DNA of 64,000 nucleotides from Paraescarpia echinospica (taxonomy: Eukaryota; Annelida; Polychaeta; Sabellida; Siboglinidae): NCBI GenBank assembly GCA_020002185.1, contig CM034533.1, forward strand, positions 37,492,219 to 37,556,218, read 5' to 3'. The first letter of the stretch is position 1, and each line of letters begins with the position of its first letter. The notes below the pieces were generated by a model, which searched no databases, was not told where the DNA came from, and worked only from the letters and a program-made list of their open reading frames with translations. Below are positions 38,629-48,019 of this stretch, in pieces. A program made the translations under genes and the position numbers.

Positions 38629-38670
38629 CGATTGGACATGTCCAGTCGCCACGATTGCCGCTGACTCGAC
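38627..38670 (-). repeat. 44-bp exact inverted copy of 38087-38130
   Basis: The 44 bases starting GCCGATTGGACATGTCC are the perfect reverse complement of 38087-38130 (GTCGAGTCAGCGGC and onward). They abut the 48-bp palindrome. Exact identity over 44 bp in otherwise diverged paralogous sequence indicates a recent event. Confidence 0.95.
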
Positions 38671-39552
38671 CCCCTTATATATATATGTATAGGGGGGGGA
38701 CATTTGTTTATGTTGCACAACTTATTTTCTTTGCACAATTCAAAAACACAATGCACACCACTAAAATGGTATTACTTCGTCTAATCAATGATGTACACTA
38801 AATGTTACTCCTATGAACATTATTGGCACAGTCATCGTCTAAACATTTTGCAAATAATAAAGTTGCTCCAGGAACATTTGTTTTCAAAGGACACATATTG
38901 TAATCATAGTTTACATTACCAACGTAAACAAACTGCAATTGTAATTACGATGATTGTTATATTTGAACTATGTCAAATTTACCAGGACAAAAATACACCT
39001 ACATTTTCGTTTTGACTTTTTAGTGATTATTAAAGCAAGTGAAAGGCCACTACGGGCCACCTTTTCACATTTAAATTTGAGGTAAACGCTTTTTGTAGGC
39101 AGCAAAAAATGCACATTTCATATAAGTTATCGTTAGCATGAGAACTGGTTGTTCTATGTAATGATATACTATGAATGTAACTGTGTTGAATAGAGAGGTT
39201 TGAATCGCCATCTAAACATGTTTTTTAAATAATCACAAACGAACTACAATGTTGTAAATGACACATATAGGCCCGATACTGTTTTAATAACAGTTTGCCC
39301 TCCGCTGCGTCACACATAACCAGGAAGTTCTGTGTGTACGCAGTATCAATGAAGTGTACTATAATCTAGGTTAACTCGATGTATCTAATAATAGTAACAT
39401 TTATGGTGAATGTATGAATAACGCTAGGTTTATATATTCAGTTGTGAACAATCATAGCGGTGTGCGTCTGTCAGTCGTAAGCTTACGATTATACGCGATT
39501 GGGCTACGACGGTCGAGATGCGTCGTAGCGAAGACAATCGGGCGGTGTGCGG
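38629..39552. repeat. Remainder of paralogous half 2
   Basis: Follows the order of half 1 but shortened. It includes the single 43-bp-type monomer at 39025-39068 flanked by TACATTTTCG on the left and CACATTTAAATTTGA on the right. It ends in the inverted boundary sequence at about 39450-39552. Confidence 0.65.
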
Positions 39553-39609
39553 CTAGCTGAAGTTAACGTTATCCTCTTGGACGGCTTGAATATCGAGCGT
39601 CAAACTTTC

Positions 39610-39765
39610 AGGGATTAATCTACGCGGAATGCATATAGTAAAGGTGTCGTTTTATATTGATTTCAAACGTCTAATTATTTTAGACAATTAAAAGTTGTGG
39701 CCTATGTGTTCTATATCGCCGCAGTCTGTTCTCGTTCGGTTTTAAAACGGCTGAAATTGCGCAAG
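39610..39765 (+). repeat. R1 repeat family, copy a (short)
   Basis: Shares an AGTTGTGGCCTATGTG box, TCTATATCGCCGCAGTCTG and TCGTTCGGTTTT with copies b (42930-43060) and, inverted, c (47380-47450) and d (48180-48260). Only part of the longer R1 unit is present. Confidence 0.65.
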
Positions 39766-39799
39766 TTTCAAAACTGCAGCAGATGGAAGAATATCATGG

Positions 39800-41977
39800 C
39801 TACCGGAAGTGGGGTAGCAGTGGGGCATTTGTCTTGCCAGTAATAATCAGAACAACTGGGCGACTCCCTTTGCCAACATGTATTTGTTACGTATATAAAA
39901 ACATTTTTCAATACTTTGATGATCCATCGCACCACACAGATCAGATTCTCTATCGGGATAACTGGCCGGATGGCATACCAGTGAGACCATTTCACCCAAG
40001 ACGAAAGAATCAGCCCTTTCAGCTGATGACATCGTCACAACCCACACGACAACCAACAACATAGCAACGGCAGACATCCCCAGAGAAAAAGCCAACCATG
40101 GGCCAGACGAGACAGAAGGGCTCACTGCGGCCACCAGGATTACTACGGACAACGGGATAACAACGGCCAACAGGATTATTACGGACAACGGGATGACTAC
40201 GGCCAACATGATTACGACGGACAACGAAAATACGGCAACAGACAGCGATCAAACAGCAATAGAAGATGGTGAAACTGTGAATCCCAACACTAACACTTAT
40301 ACGACTCGTAAACATTTTGGTCTTAATGCTGAAGGTTTTAAGCAGTCTTCGTTATATATTGCTGAACTATTATCTAACACTGACGCTATCAGTATTAGTG
40401 AGACCAGGAGAACTGTGCATGGTCAAACTTATACTAATGAACACGCCAGCTTTGAATAGCCTAAGTGATGAAGACATCTTGATATATGTCAAGTCTAGCA
40501 TGTCTACAACTGATCCCTGCTATGTTGGCGGACCCTAAGGTGGTGTCGCCATGGTGTGAAACCAACAAAGAACCTACAGTATACTGAATTGGACATTATG
40601 AGTGACAGGATTATTGGGGTCAAAATGTGCAACAACTCAGATATCGTGGAAATAGTACTATGTGTTTATATGCCATTTTATAACGGAGACGCTAATCAGA
40701 CCGACCTCCATATGGAAACTATTGATGTGCTACAGAGTGTGATAGAACCATTTGCCCCATACATATAATTGGCGATCTCAACGCTCAACTACACAAACAG
40801 CGTTCATTATACAGATGCTGCTCACCCACCAAACGAGCTTTTAATAATCACACCAGACTTATAACTAGTGCGCCTAACAGTGATGGTATGTTTTTTTCCA
40901 GTAACGGAGGTTGAATAAATTAATATAATAATAATAATGTTTTGTTTCTATGTCACCCCCACGGTGCAAATACTGGAAACTGACCAAACCAATGGCACCA
41001 GAATCTCGACTCGGTGTGTCGATGTCTAAACACCAGACGACAAGCGCCATCATCGATACGCTTGAAAGAATTTAGAACTGAGGGGAACTTATATAGGAAA
41101 ACTTTTTTAAATGTAGTTTAACAGCCCTAGAGACAAGGAGGTTAAGAATGTACGAAAAATAAGCCTTTAAGACATTGGATATATGTAAAACGTTTGATAT
41201 AAGCATTTGTTCAATTAAAAAAAAATAGACGGACGAGAGGACATGAAGCAACACCAGTGAATGGACGGTGTAGAATAGGTATCAGAAAGAAGTCATTCTC
41301 ACACAGGACTGTACATTTATGGAACACATTTATCTGCTGATTGTGTAACGAGAATTTCTTTAAAAACAAATCTTATAAATGTCTTACAATCCCAAGAAAA
41401 CTGTCCGGCTTGTCACGTGGGGTGTTTTGCCCTGGATCTTGTTAAATCTGAATCATTGAACTTTTGTCCCACATATTCCGATTTTGAACCGGGTATTGCT
41501 CAACCAGATCGGCATGAAGAAATTTGAACAAACCGGTCAAGCAGACGCACAGAACATGCCCCCAAACAGATATGAACGCATCGATGGACAGCGATAATGA
41601 TACGATAAATAATATCCACGTGTCACCGCGATACAACGACGAGGCGACAACAATCTTTAAGACTGTGTTTGTTTTCTGACGAAAAGTAGGGGGCGTATTA
41701 GAGTATGCTGGGAAGTGTGCATGCATGACAGTGCACGCGAACGTTTATATCCTTCATGGTCTGCCGATCGCGGGTGTTGCGAAATCGTATCCGAAGGTGA
41801 CCGTGTCACCACGATGTCGAAATTCATTCAATCACACCGAGGAGGAATGTGTCGAGGGTTCTATTCAGGGCAAGAAGTAGTAGGCCTGTCTATGGGGTCG
41901 GTTCATCTTATCAAAGTAATTGGAGGCAACACAATTATTAGCTGAACTGGGAACAACGCGACCGCGCTGAGCACCAA
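39800..41977 (+). repeat. LINE-derived duplicate, inverted relative to 54366-55575
   Basis: From 39800 to about 39930, and again from about 40935 to 41977, the sequence is the reverse complement of 55575-54366 with moderate divergence. The intervening kilobase (39935-40935) is missing from the other copy. The shared part includes a CR1-like reverse-transcriptase tail at 41060-41345, with TALETRRLR, then GHEATPVNGRCRIGIRKKSF and RTVHLWNTF. A common downstream stretch reads CPACHVGCFALDLVKSESL in one frame. Stops and frameshifts break every frame. Confidence 0.75.
39935..40935 (+). mobile_element. LINE endonuclease fragment with a 36-bp coding-type repeat
   Basis: Present in this copy of the inverted duplicate and absent from its partner at 54-55 kb. 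Frames at 39783-40064 and 40193-40459 contain Thr/Asn/Asp-rich repeats of 36 bp (about 40131-40240). They lead into an APE-type endonuclease: FKQSSLYIAELLSNTDAISISET, then after stops SDRIIGVKMCNNSDIVEIVL, VYMPFY and, in another frame, a GDLNAQL active-site box near 40770-40795. The segment ends at an AAT-repeat run (about 40922-40941). No reverse transcriptase follows. Whether it was inserted here or deleted from the partner cannot be decided by eye. Confidence 0.65.
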
Positions 41978-42660
41978 AGAACAAGAACGAAAACAAGAAG
42001 TTTATTTTGACCCCAAAATGTAACAAATATTCATACAATAAACATATTAGGTATGTATACATGTTGTTGCAAATAAAATAGATATTGTGTGTATGTACCA
42101 TTTTTGAAACCAGTGAAGTAATTAATTAACAGAAAGTCACCTTTTAATTTTATGATAAATAGGGGATCAGTGGCTTCGATTAAGACATATTGTCGCTATC
42201 ATAGGAGCCACCGTAGTTATGACAAATAAAAAAATATGATGGTCTATCTAAAGTATACAGTTTAAGTGTGAATTATATGTGGCAGTAAATGTTCTTTATA
42301 GCTTTCCGTCCATTTATTAACAATTAACATTACTAATTTTGGTTACATGAATAACAATTTTAAAATGTACATGTATCTTTATATATTTTTTCAGGAGAAA
42401 GTTTTTAGTGTAAATTATAAAGCCTCGCAGGCTATGAGTATAATTATATCTTTTCTTTCACTGTTTCAGGAGTGTCGTTTATAATGTATGGCAAGTTATA
42501 TTTAAGACATTGTTTTGCAAATTCATGTTTAGTTCTGGCAGTATGTATATTTTTAAATTTCCGAGTGTCATGATGGTGTATATTAACATTTAATGTAATC
42601 TGCCAGTTTAATAAATGAACAGGTAGATTTTTGTGAGCGTATTTAAATTAAAAGAGCATT
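41978..42660. other. Unassigned AT-rich sequence
   Basis: No gene or recognised repeat between the inverted LINE-derived duplicate and R1 copy b. Confidence 0.5.
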
Positions 42661-43712
42661 GTGGTTCAACCATCCGGTGTCCATTACATTGTTAATAGGG
42701 TTGGTCATAATCTGATCGTTTTGTGGATATTTCGCGAAATAAAAATCTTAATTGAGATCACTGTTTCGGGCTTACTAAAGGCAATTGAACATACAATCAA
42801 CACGTTTATTCTTGCATTAGGAAAGAACATTACAATTAATAAAAGCGTGGAATGCGAGACGTTGGCTTGAAGCACTTATAGCGCATATTCCAAAGGTATA
42901 TTTTTATTGCACACACCTAATGATTCTAACAAATCCAAAGTTATGGACTGTGTTTTCTATCATCGCAGTCGGTCGTCATTCGGTTTCAAGACAAACAATA
43001 GTTTCGTCGTCACCTTGATCTGTGATGATGGCATTATGACGTAAATAAATAATACCGTGTGGTTGTGGGAGCATATCTACACACTCGTATTGGACGTCGC
43101 ATGTCACATGCGTTAATGATATAATAATAATAAGATAACATCTATTGCGCCTAAATCCTTGGAAACCAAGCGCAGAGGTGCATCAAAACAAAAGGATTGG
43201 TCAATCTCAAAATCCATAAGCAGTATTTCAGTTGTCAACAGATGGGTCAAGGCGCTAGGGAGATATGGTGGATAAGCAAGGTTGTAAAGATAAGTTTTTT
43301 AAATGACGACGGAATTTTAAAATATTTTCAACTGATCTAACACTAAAAGGAAGCATATTCCAAAGAGTTGGTGCAGCAACAGAGAAAGCTCTAGTTCCAA
43401 TGTTAGTGTTGACTCTAGGAACAAAAAATGTAGGTCAGAACTAGATGATCGAAGCTGGTTAGGTTTTCTTACAGGAGTAAGCAGTGAATGCAAATAAGAT
43501 GGTTGCTTACTGGATAGTGCCTGGTATGTACTGGTACAAATCTTAAATATTATACGATATCGTACAGGAAGCCAATGCAAAGACTTCAAAAGTGGTACAG
43601 AGCGAGAAAAACAGGATATCTTGTAACTACTCTTGCTAGACAATTTAGGACACGCTGAAGTTTTAAAATTTAATGATGTGGTTGTTATGATATTTTCGTC
43701 GACATAGGATCC
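42661..43712 (+). repeat. R1 repeat family, copy b, split by a LINE
   Basis: Reverse complement of copy d. The order of shared words is TCAACCATC-GGTGTCC, GGATATTTCGCG, ACTGTTTCGGGCTTA, GGAAAGAACATTACAATTAA, GACGTTGGCTTGAAGCACTTA, CGCAGTCGGTCGTCATTCGG, GACGTAAATAAATAATACCG and CGTCGACATAGGATCCATCA. A 549-bp LINE end (43121-43669) interrupts it and is bordered by TTAATGAT on both sides. No coding frame is convincing. The family is unnamed as far as I can tell. Confidence 0.7.
43121..43669 (-). mobile_element. 5'-truncated L2/CR1-like LINE (copy 2) with target-site duplication
   Basis: Same family as 21380-22346, on the opposite strand. The C-terminal tail motifs SLHWLPVRYRI, SSKQPSYLHSLL and TPVRKPNQLRSSSSDL are readable, followed by frameshifts. 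The 3' end carries the same CCTTTTGTTTTGATGCACCTC stretch and a TTATTATTATTAT tail. TTAATGAT occurs directly outside both ends (43113-43120 and 43670-43677) and R1 copy d shows the related uninterrupted site, so these are very likely the true insertion boundaries. Confidence 0.85.
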
Positions 43713-44250
43713 ATCATTGAAGATAAGTTTATTCATCTCCATAATCAAAAGATTGAAGATAACATTACTCATCTCCAGAACCAAATTGATGACAATGAAC
43801 AATATGGCCGTAGGGCAAACCTACTTTTCAGTGGCATTGAGGAGACAGGTCATGGGGAGGACCTTGAGTCAAAGGTCATCGAAATTTGCAACAAGTACAC
43901 GAAAATCGGTCCTGCTGTATTGCCCAGCGTCCTGGAACGGGTACACACGATCGGTTGCAAAACGGACACCTACACCCGGCCGCGACCCGTAATCGTCCGC
44001 TTCAAAACGGAGAAGACACGCGACAGTGTTTCAGTGAAGAGCTTCACTTAAACAAAAGAACGAACGAGTAGCCGAGCGAAGTTTGAAGATCTTCATAAAT
44101 GAACATTTGACAACAATGCGCTCAAAGTTGGCTTACGCAAACAAGAGTGCTGCTGGACGTACAATGGAAACATTGTAATCAAGGATGTCAACAACGTGAT
44201 TCACAGGATATACACCTCGAATGAGCTGGATACGTACCAATGCAAGACAT
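43697..44250 (+). pseudogene. LINE ORF1-type nucleic-acid-binding protein fragment
   Basis: An open frame from about 43700 to a stop at 44051 reads through a heptad-like segment (IEDNITHLQNQIDDNEQYG) into RRANLLFSGIEE, then ICNKYTKIG, VLERVHTIG, and RPRPVIVRF. This is the coiled-coil plus RRM layout of ORF1 proteins from L1/Tx1-like and some invertebrate LINEs. These proteins coat element RNA as trimers. After the stop, KIFINEHLTTMRSKLAYANK and, one frame over, WTYNGNIVIK continue the C-terminal domain, so the gene is broken by a stop and at least one frameshift. No matching ORF2 of the same type is adjacent. Confidence 0.75.
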
Positions 44251-44739
44251 AGCACCAGATGTCGGTGATAATGATGTGAAGAATTAGTTCTAGAAATCTA
44301 GTTCTGCGATTTGCAATGTTTGCTATAGGAACTATATGCATGCAACTAAGTTGGTTAAAAGATACCTGCTTTTGAAATTAACGTAAGTTTACTTTCAATA
44401 TCTTGTTTTGCTATTTGCAGTATTCCCTATATCAAATTTTTTAATCTCTTAATGCAATTTGTCACTCACTTGTGTTTCGTTTTTCTGTTTAATGTTTATT
44501 TATTTTTCAAAAAATTTCATAATCCGTTTTTTTCTATCTCTTACACTTTAAGTATAGCTACTTATCATACACCGCTTTAGTTTTACATGAACAAAAGACA
44601 AATATTGTTTAAAAAAAATCTAGTAACTCAAACACTAAAGGCACACACTCTTACTGAAACATTACTGCACATTAAAAATATGCTGATCTCATTAAAATTA
44701 AAAATACAGGTAAATTGAAAATAATGTACTGCCAATAAT
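44251..44739. other. Unassigned AT-rich sequence
   Basis: No gene recognised. It may be decayed LINE noncoding sequence. Confidence 0.4.
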
Positions 44740-45057
44740 ATGTCGATCGTCATATTATGAGTTTGAAATTTTGTATTCATTAGCCCAAAACAATAATAAA
44801 CATTTCAGTATCCTAAGCTCAAATATACAGTCCATTAACACAAAGTTTAGTGAATTCGAGGCATTTGTAAATTACTTATCTTCCTTAATTTTTTGATTTA
44901 GCATAACATGTCCAAGAGAGTTAGCTATCTGATAATGATGACTTATCACTAATTCAATTAAATGGATATGACTGTATATCCCAAGGAAAAAGTTGCAGCA
45001 CCAAAGGGGGATTATTAATATATATATATAGATAAACACTTTGATTATGAAGTAAAG

Positions 45058-45537
45058 ATGACATTAAATATGTATGAACAATGGGAGGGACAAATAATAC
45101 AAGTAAATGGAGGAGGCTTATCGCAGACAGTCACTATAGGAAATATGTACCGACCTCCAAGGCCTTTAACTGAAAACTATAACGACTTTATAAATGAATT
45201 TACAATGGTCATATCATCTATTCAACATCATCAAAACAGCAACCTTATTCTTGCTGGGGACTACAATATAAATATGCTAAAAACAAACGAGCAAGAACAC
45301 TGTAGCACTTTCTTTGACATGTTAACTTCATTTAGTCTCTTCCCACAAATCACTCTTCCTACAAGGTTCACAACATGTACTGGTACACTTATTGATAATT
45401 TGTTTGGTAATTTAACAAAATATATTTTACAAAGTACAGCAGGAATATTAATAAAAAAATTCTTATCATCAACCAAATTTTATGCTTATGGACACTGCTC
45501 TGAAAGAGGAACATCCTACAAAATTTATACGAGTTAA
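45058..45537 (+). pseudogene. LINE endonuclease, C-terminal half (copy 1)
   Basis: AP-endonuclease-like domain that nicks target DNA for target-primed reverse transcription. Visible are the segment IGNMYRPP, then LILAGDYNINML with the metal/active-site GDYN motif, and LPTRFTTCTGTLIDNLFGN. A usual SDHYPI-like histidine box near the end is not intact here (only LIKKFLSSTKFY is readable). The start is not native; the upstream half is out of frame. Confidence 0.75.
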
Positions 45538-46012
45538 TGTACAAAATAACGAGGCTATGTTAAAAGTAAAAAATGATATAATCTCTTCTGAAATACATAA
45601 GAAATTAGATACAAGTCCAAGTGGTGACGCAAACCATAATTATACCATTATCATCAATGAAATAAATAAAGCTAAAAATATATACATGACTAGCAAATTA
45701 GTGAAATTTAATAAATACAAACATAAAAGGTCTTCATGGATAACTCAAGGCTTGCTAACCTCAATAAGATACAGAGACAAACTTTACAAACAATTAAAAA
45801 TAACAAACACTGAATCTTCTGAATGGCGTATTATTGATTAATCTAAAAACATACAATAGTATTTTTAAAAGAAGTTTTCGCAAGGCAAAGCAATTATATT
45901 TTCACAAATGTTTTAATCAATTTAAATTTGATTTAAAAAACACTTGGAAAATTATAAACGAAATCCTGTCTAAACATAAAATTTTAAAAATATTTTAAAG
46001 AATCCGATTCTA

Positions 46013-46414
46013 TTGACAAATAAATTAGAAATTGCAAATAAATTCAATGTATTATTTACCAATATATGTAGTAATCTGGCAAATGATATTAAATACAAAG
46101 GCATTCGTGATCATTCATATTATTTAAATAACATAGTAAACTGTAATTTTACATTTAAATACATTGAAGAAGATACCATAATGAGAACAACAAATCTCTC
46201 CACCAAACTGCTAAAAATGCTTGAACCTGCACTAACCAAATCTTTAACTTTATTAACAAATCAATTATTAACCACAGGAATACTCCCTGATAAACTAAAA
46301 ATTGCTAAGGCAATTCCAATTTATAAAAAAGTGAGCGAACAGTATTCAATAATTATAGACCCATATATCTCTTCTACCTGCTATTTCAAAAGTACATTAA
46401 ACAAATATTTTTGA
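46013..46414 (+). pseudogene. LINE reverse transcriptase, finger region (copy 1)
   Basis: Reads a helical linker and then TKLLKMLEPALTKSLTLL and TGILPDKLKIAKAIPIYKK, the finger region before the NYRPIS motif. The frame ends at a stop shortly after. Compared with copy 2, a short segment containing the YGFDGIS box is missing, so there is a small internal deletion. The enzyme cannot be complete. Confidence 0.75.
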
Positions 46415-47289
46415 CCAATTATCATCTTACTTAAAAGACTTTTTCTGACCGATACCATTGATCATTTAATTTTAATGGACAAATTTAAATATTATGGTAT
46501 GCAAATCTGAACTTATTCAGCAGTTACCTAACAAATCGTAAGCAATATACGAAAATTGACAATATAAAATCAATATGTTATCAATAACAACAGGTGTACC
46601 ACAAGGCTCAATCACAGGACCCCTGCTATTCATCATATATATCAATGATTTTGCACAAGACAGTAAAATGTTTAATTTCATAATTTATGCTGACAATACA
46701 ACTCTATCAAGTACATTAAACTTTGTTTAATGTACTACTAAATTTTGAATCTTTAGTAACGAAGAACTTGTTTTAATAAATGAATGGCTCAAAATAAGTA
46801 AATTATCACTAAACATAGCAAAATGTAAATATATGACATTTCAAAAGGCAAAGAAAAATATACAGACACTTACTCTGAAGATAGACAAAATAAATATTGA
46901 ACAAGTCAAGGATTTAAGTTTTTTGGGTTTAATTATAGATACAAATCTAAACTGGTAACAACACACTGAAAAATAAAAAATACTTGTTCTAAAAAAATTG
47001 GCATTTTAAACGAATTGAAACATCTGTCACCTCTTCATATTAAAATAATATTATATAATTCTTTAATAGTGCCACACATTAATTATTGTATCGTGGCATG
47101 GGGCTTTCAATCAAATAGAATAACAAAACTACAAAAAAAGCCCTGAGAATTATTACCTTAAGTAATTATATTTCCCACACAGAACCACTTCACAAAAAAC
47201 TCAACTTGTTAAAAGTAGATGACATCCTTAAATTACAACAATTAAAATTTCACTGTGAACACTTACTATTACATTCGATTACGGCGGTA

Positions 47290-47480
47290 CTGTTTCTGTA
47301 CGTCGTGACGCAATCGCGTTCAAAATAACGCGTGCGATGACGACGAAACGGTTGTTTACGTCATCGCGTACACAACGAAAGAACAGTTAAACGTTTTCAA
47401 ATCGAATGAGAACAGACTGCGACGATATAGAGCACCTAGGCCACAACTTTGAATTGTCTACAGTAATTAAGAAACAGTAT
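47290..47480 (-). repeat. R1 repeat family, copy c (partial)
   Basis: The reverse complement carries AAAGTTGTGGCCTAGGTG, TATATCGTCGCAGTCTG and TTCATTCGATTTGAAAAC-like words matching copies a and b. It abuts the truncated end of LINE copy 1. Confidence 0.6.
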
Positions 47481-48019
47481 CGGTGTAATCGAATGTGTGC
47501 GATTATGAAATCATAACTGCATACCTGTATCGAGCAAGCGTGTAATTAACGCGGTCATTTGGTCGCAGGCGTTAACTTTCATCGTCATGCTTAACGCCCC
47601 ACGCGTACAAGTTACGTCGTGTTATCTATAGGATGGGAAATAGTTAATATATTTGCTCCATTTCGCGTCCTGTATTCACATTGAGATCATCGCCATACTG
47701 ATATCGGCAAAGCACCTTTATTACCGTTATTACGTTCACCGCACAGTCTGGGTTCGCTCAGCCAAGGACGTTTCTGACAAGTTGAATGAATCGGGAACTT
47801 TAGAAGGTAAAACGCCAAGCAGCTTGATAAAGAATAGACGTCGGAAACTTGTAGCGAGACGAAAGAAAGGAACAATGTAGCGACATTCCGTGTACCATGT
47901 TTAATTTTGAACTTAGTTGACGCACCTCCCGGCCAACGACTGGAAGAGTTGTATCGGATGGGAATCACAAAACTTAGGGATCACGACAGAAGCTCGTCTG
48001 AGGATTGCCAAAGAGTGTT
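47481..48019. other. Unassigned sequence with a short basic open frame
   Basis: A plus-strand open frame (47653-47880) ends with SDKLNESGTLEGKTPSSLIK and a lysine/arginine-rich tail (RRRKL, ARRKKG). The composition looks protein-like, but no domain can be assigned and the following sequence is full of stops. It could be a remnant of a transposon or host protein. Confidence 0.35.

Larger units (their letters stand above)
34590..39552. repeat. About 5-kb block with inverted ends and two paralogous halves
   Basis: The left end (34590-34690) and the reverse complement of the right end (39450-39552) share CCGCACACCGCCCGATTGTC, then CATCTCGACCGTCG, then TAATCG and CTTACGACT words over roughly 100 bp. 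Inside, sequence is present twice: 34700-34860 resembles 38070-38310, 34843-35100 resembles 38308-38590, 35930-36290 resembles 38695-39068, and 37566-38066 resembles 39060-39545. The second half lacks about 0.7 kb of the 400-bp repeats and all but one of the 43-bp units. No transposase-like frame is visible. Confidence 0.65.
44740..47275 (+). mobile_element. Decayed AT-rich APE-type LINE, copy 1
   Basis: Homologous over its length to 50100-54150. Endonuclease N-terminus (FSILSSNIQSINTKF, then FEAFVNYLSS) lies near 44800-44890. More endonuclease follows at 45058-45537 (IIQVNGGGLSQTVTIGNMYRPPRP, LILAGDYNINMLK). A linker lies at 45482-45841. Reverse-transcriptase fingers are at 46013-46414 (LLTTGILPDKLKIAKAIPIYKK). 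The palm region near 46590-46720 has GVPQGSITGPLLFIIYIND with the catalytic motif changed to YADN. A tail lies near 46790-47270 (NYCIVAWGF, SHTEPLHKKLN). Many stops and frameshifts are present. The end at about 47275 is truncated relative to copy 2. Confidence 0.85.
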
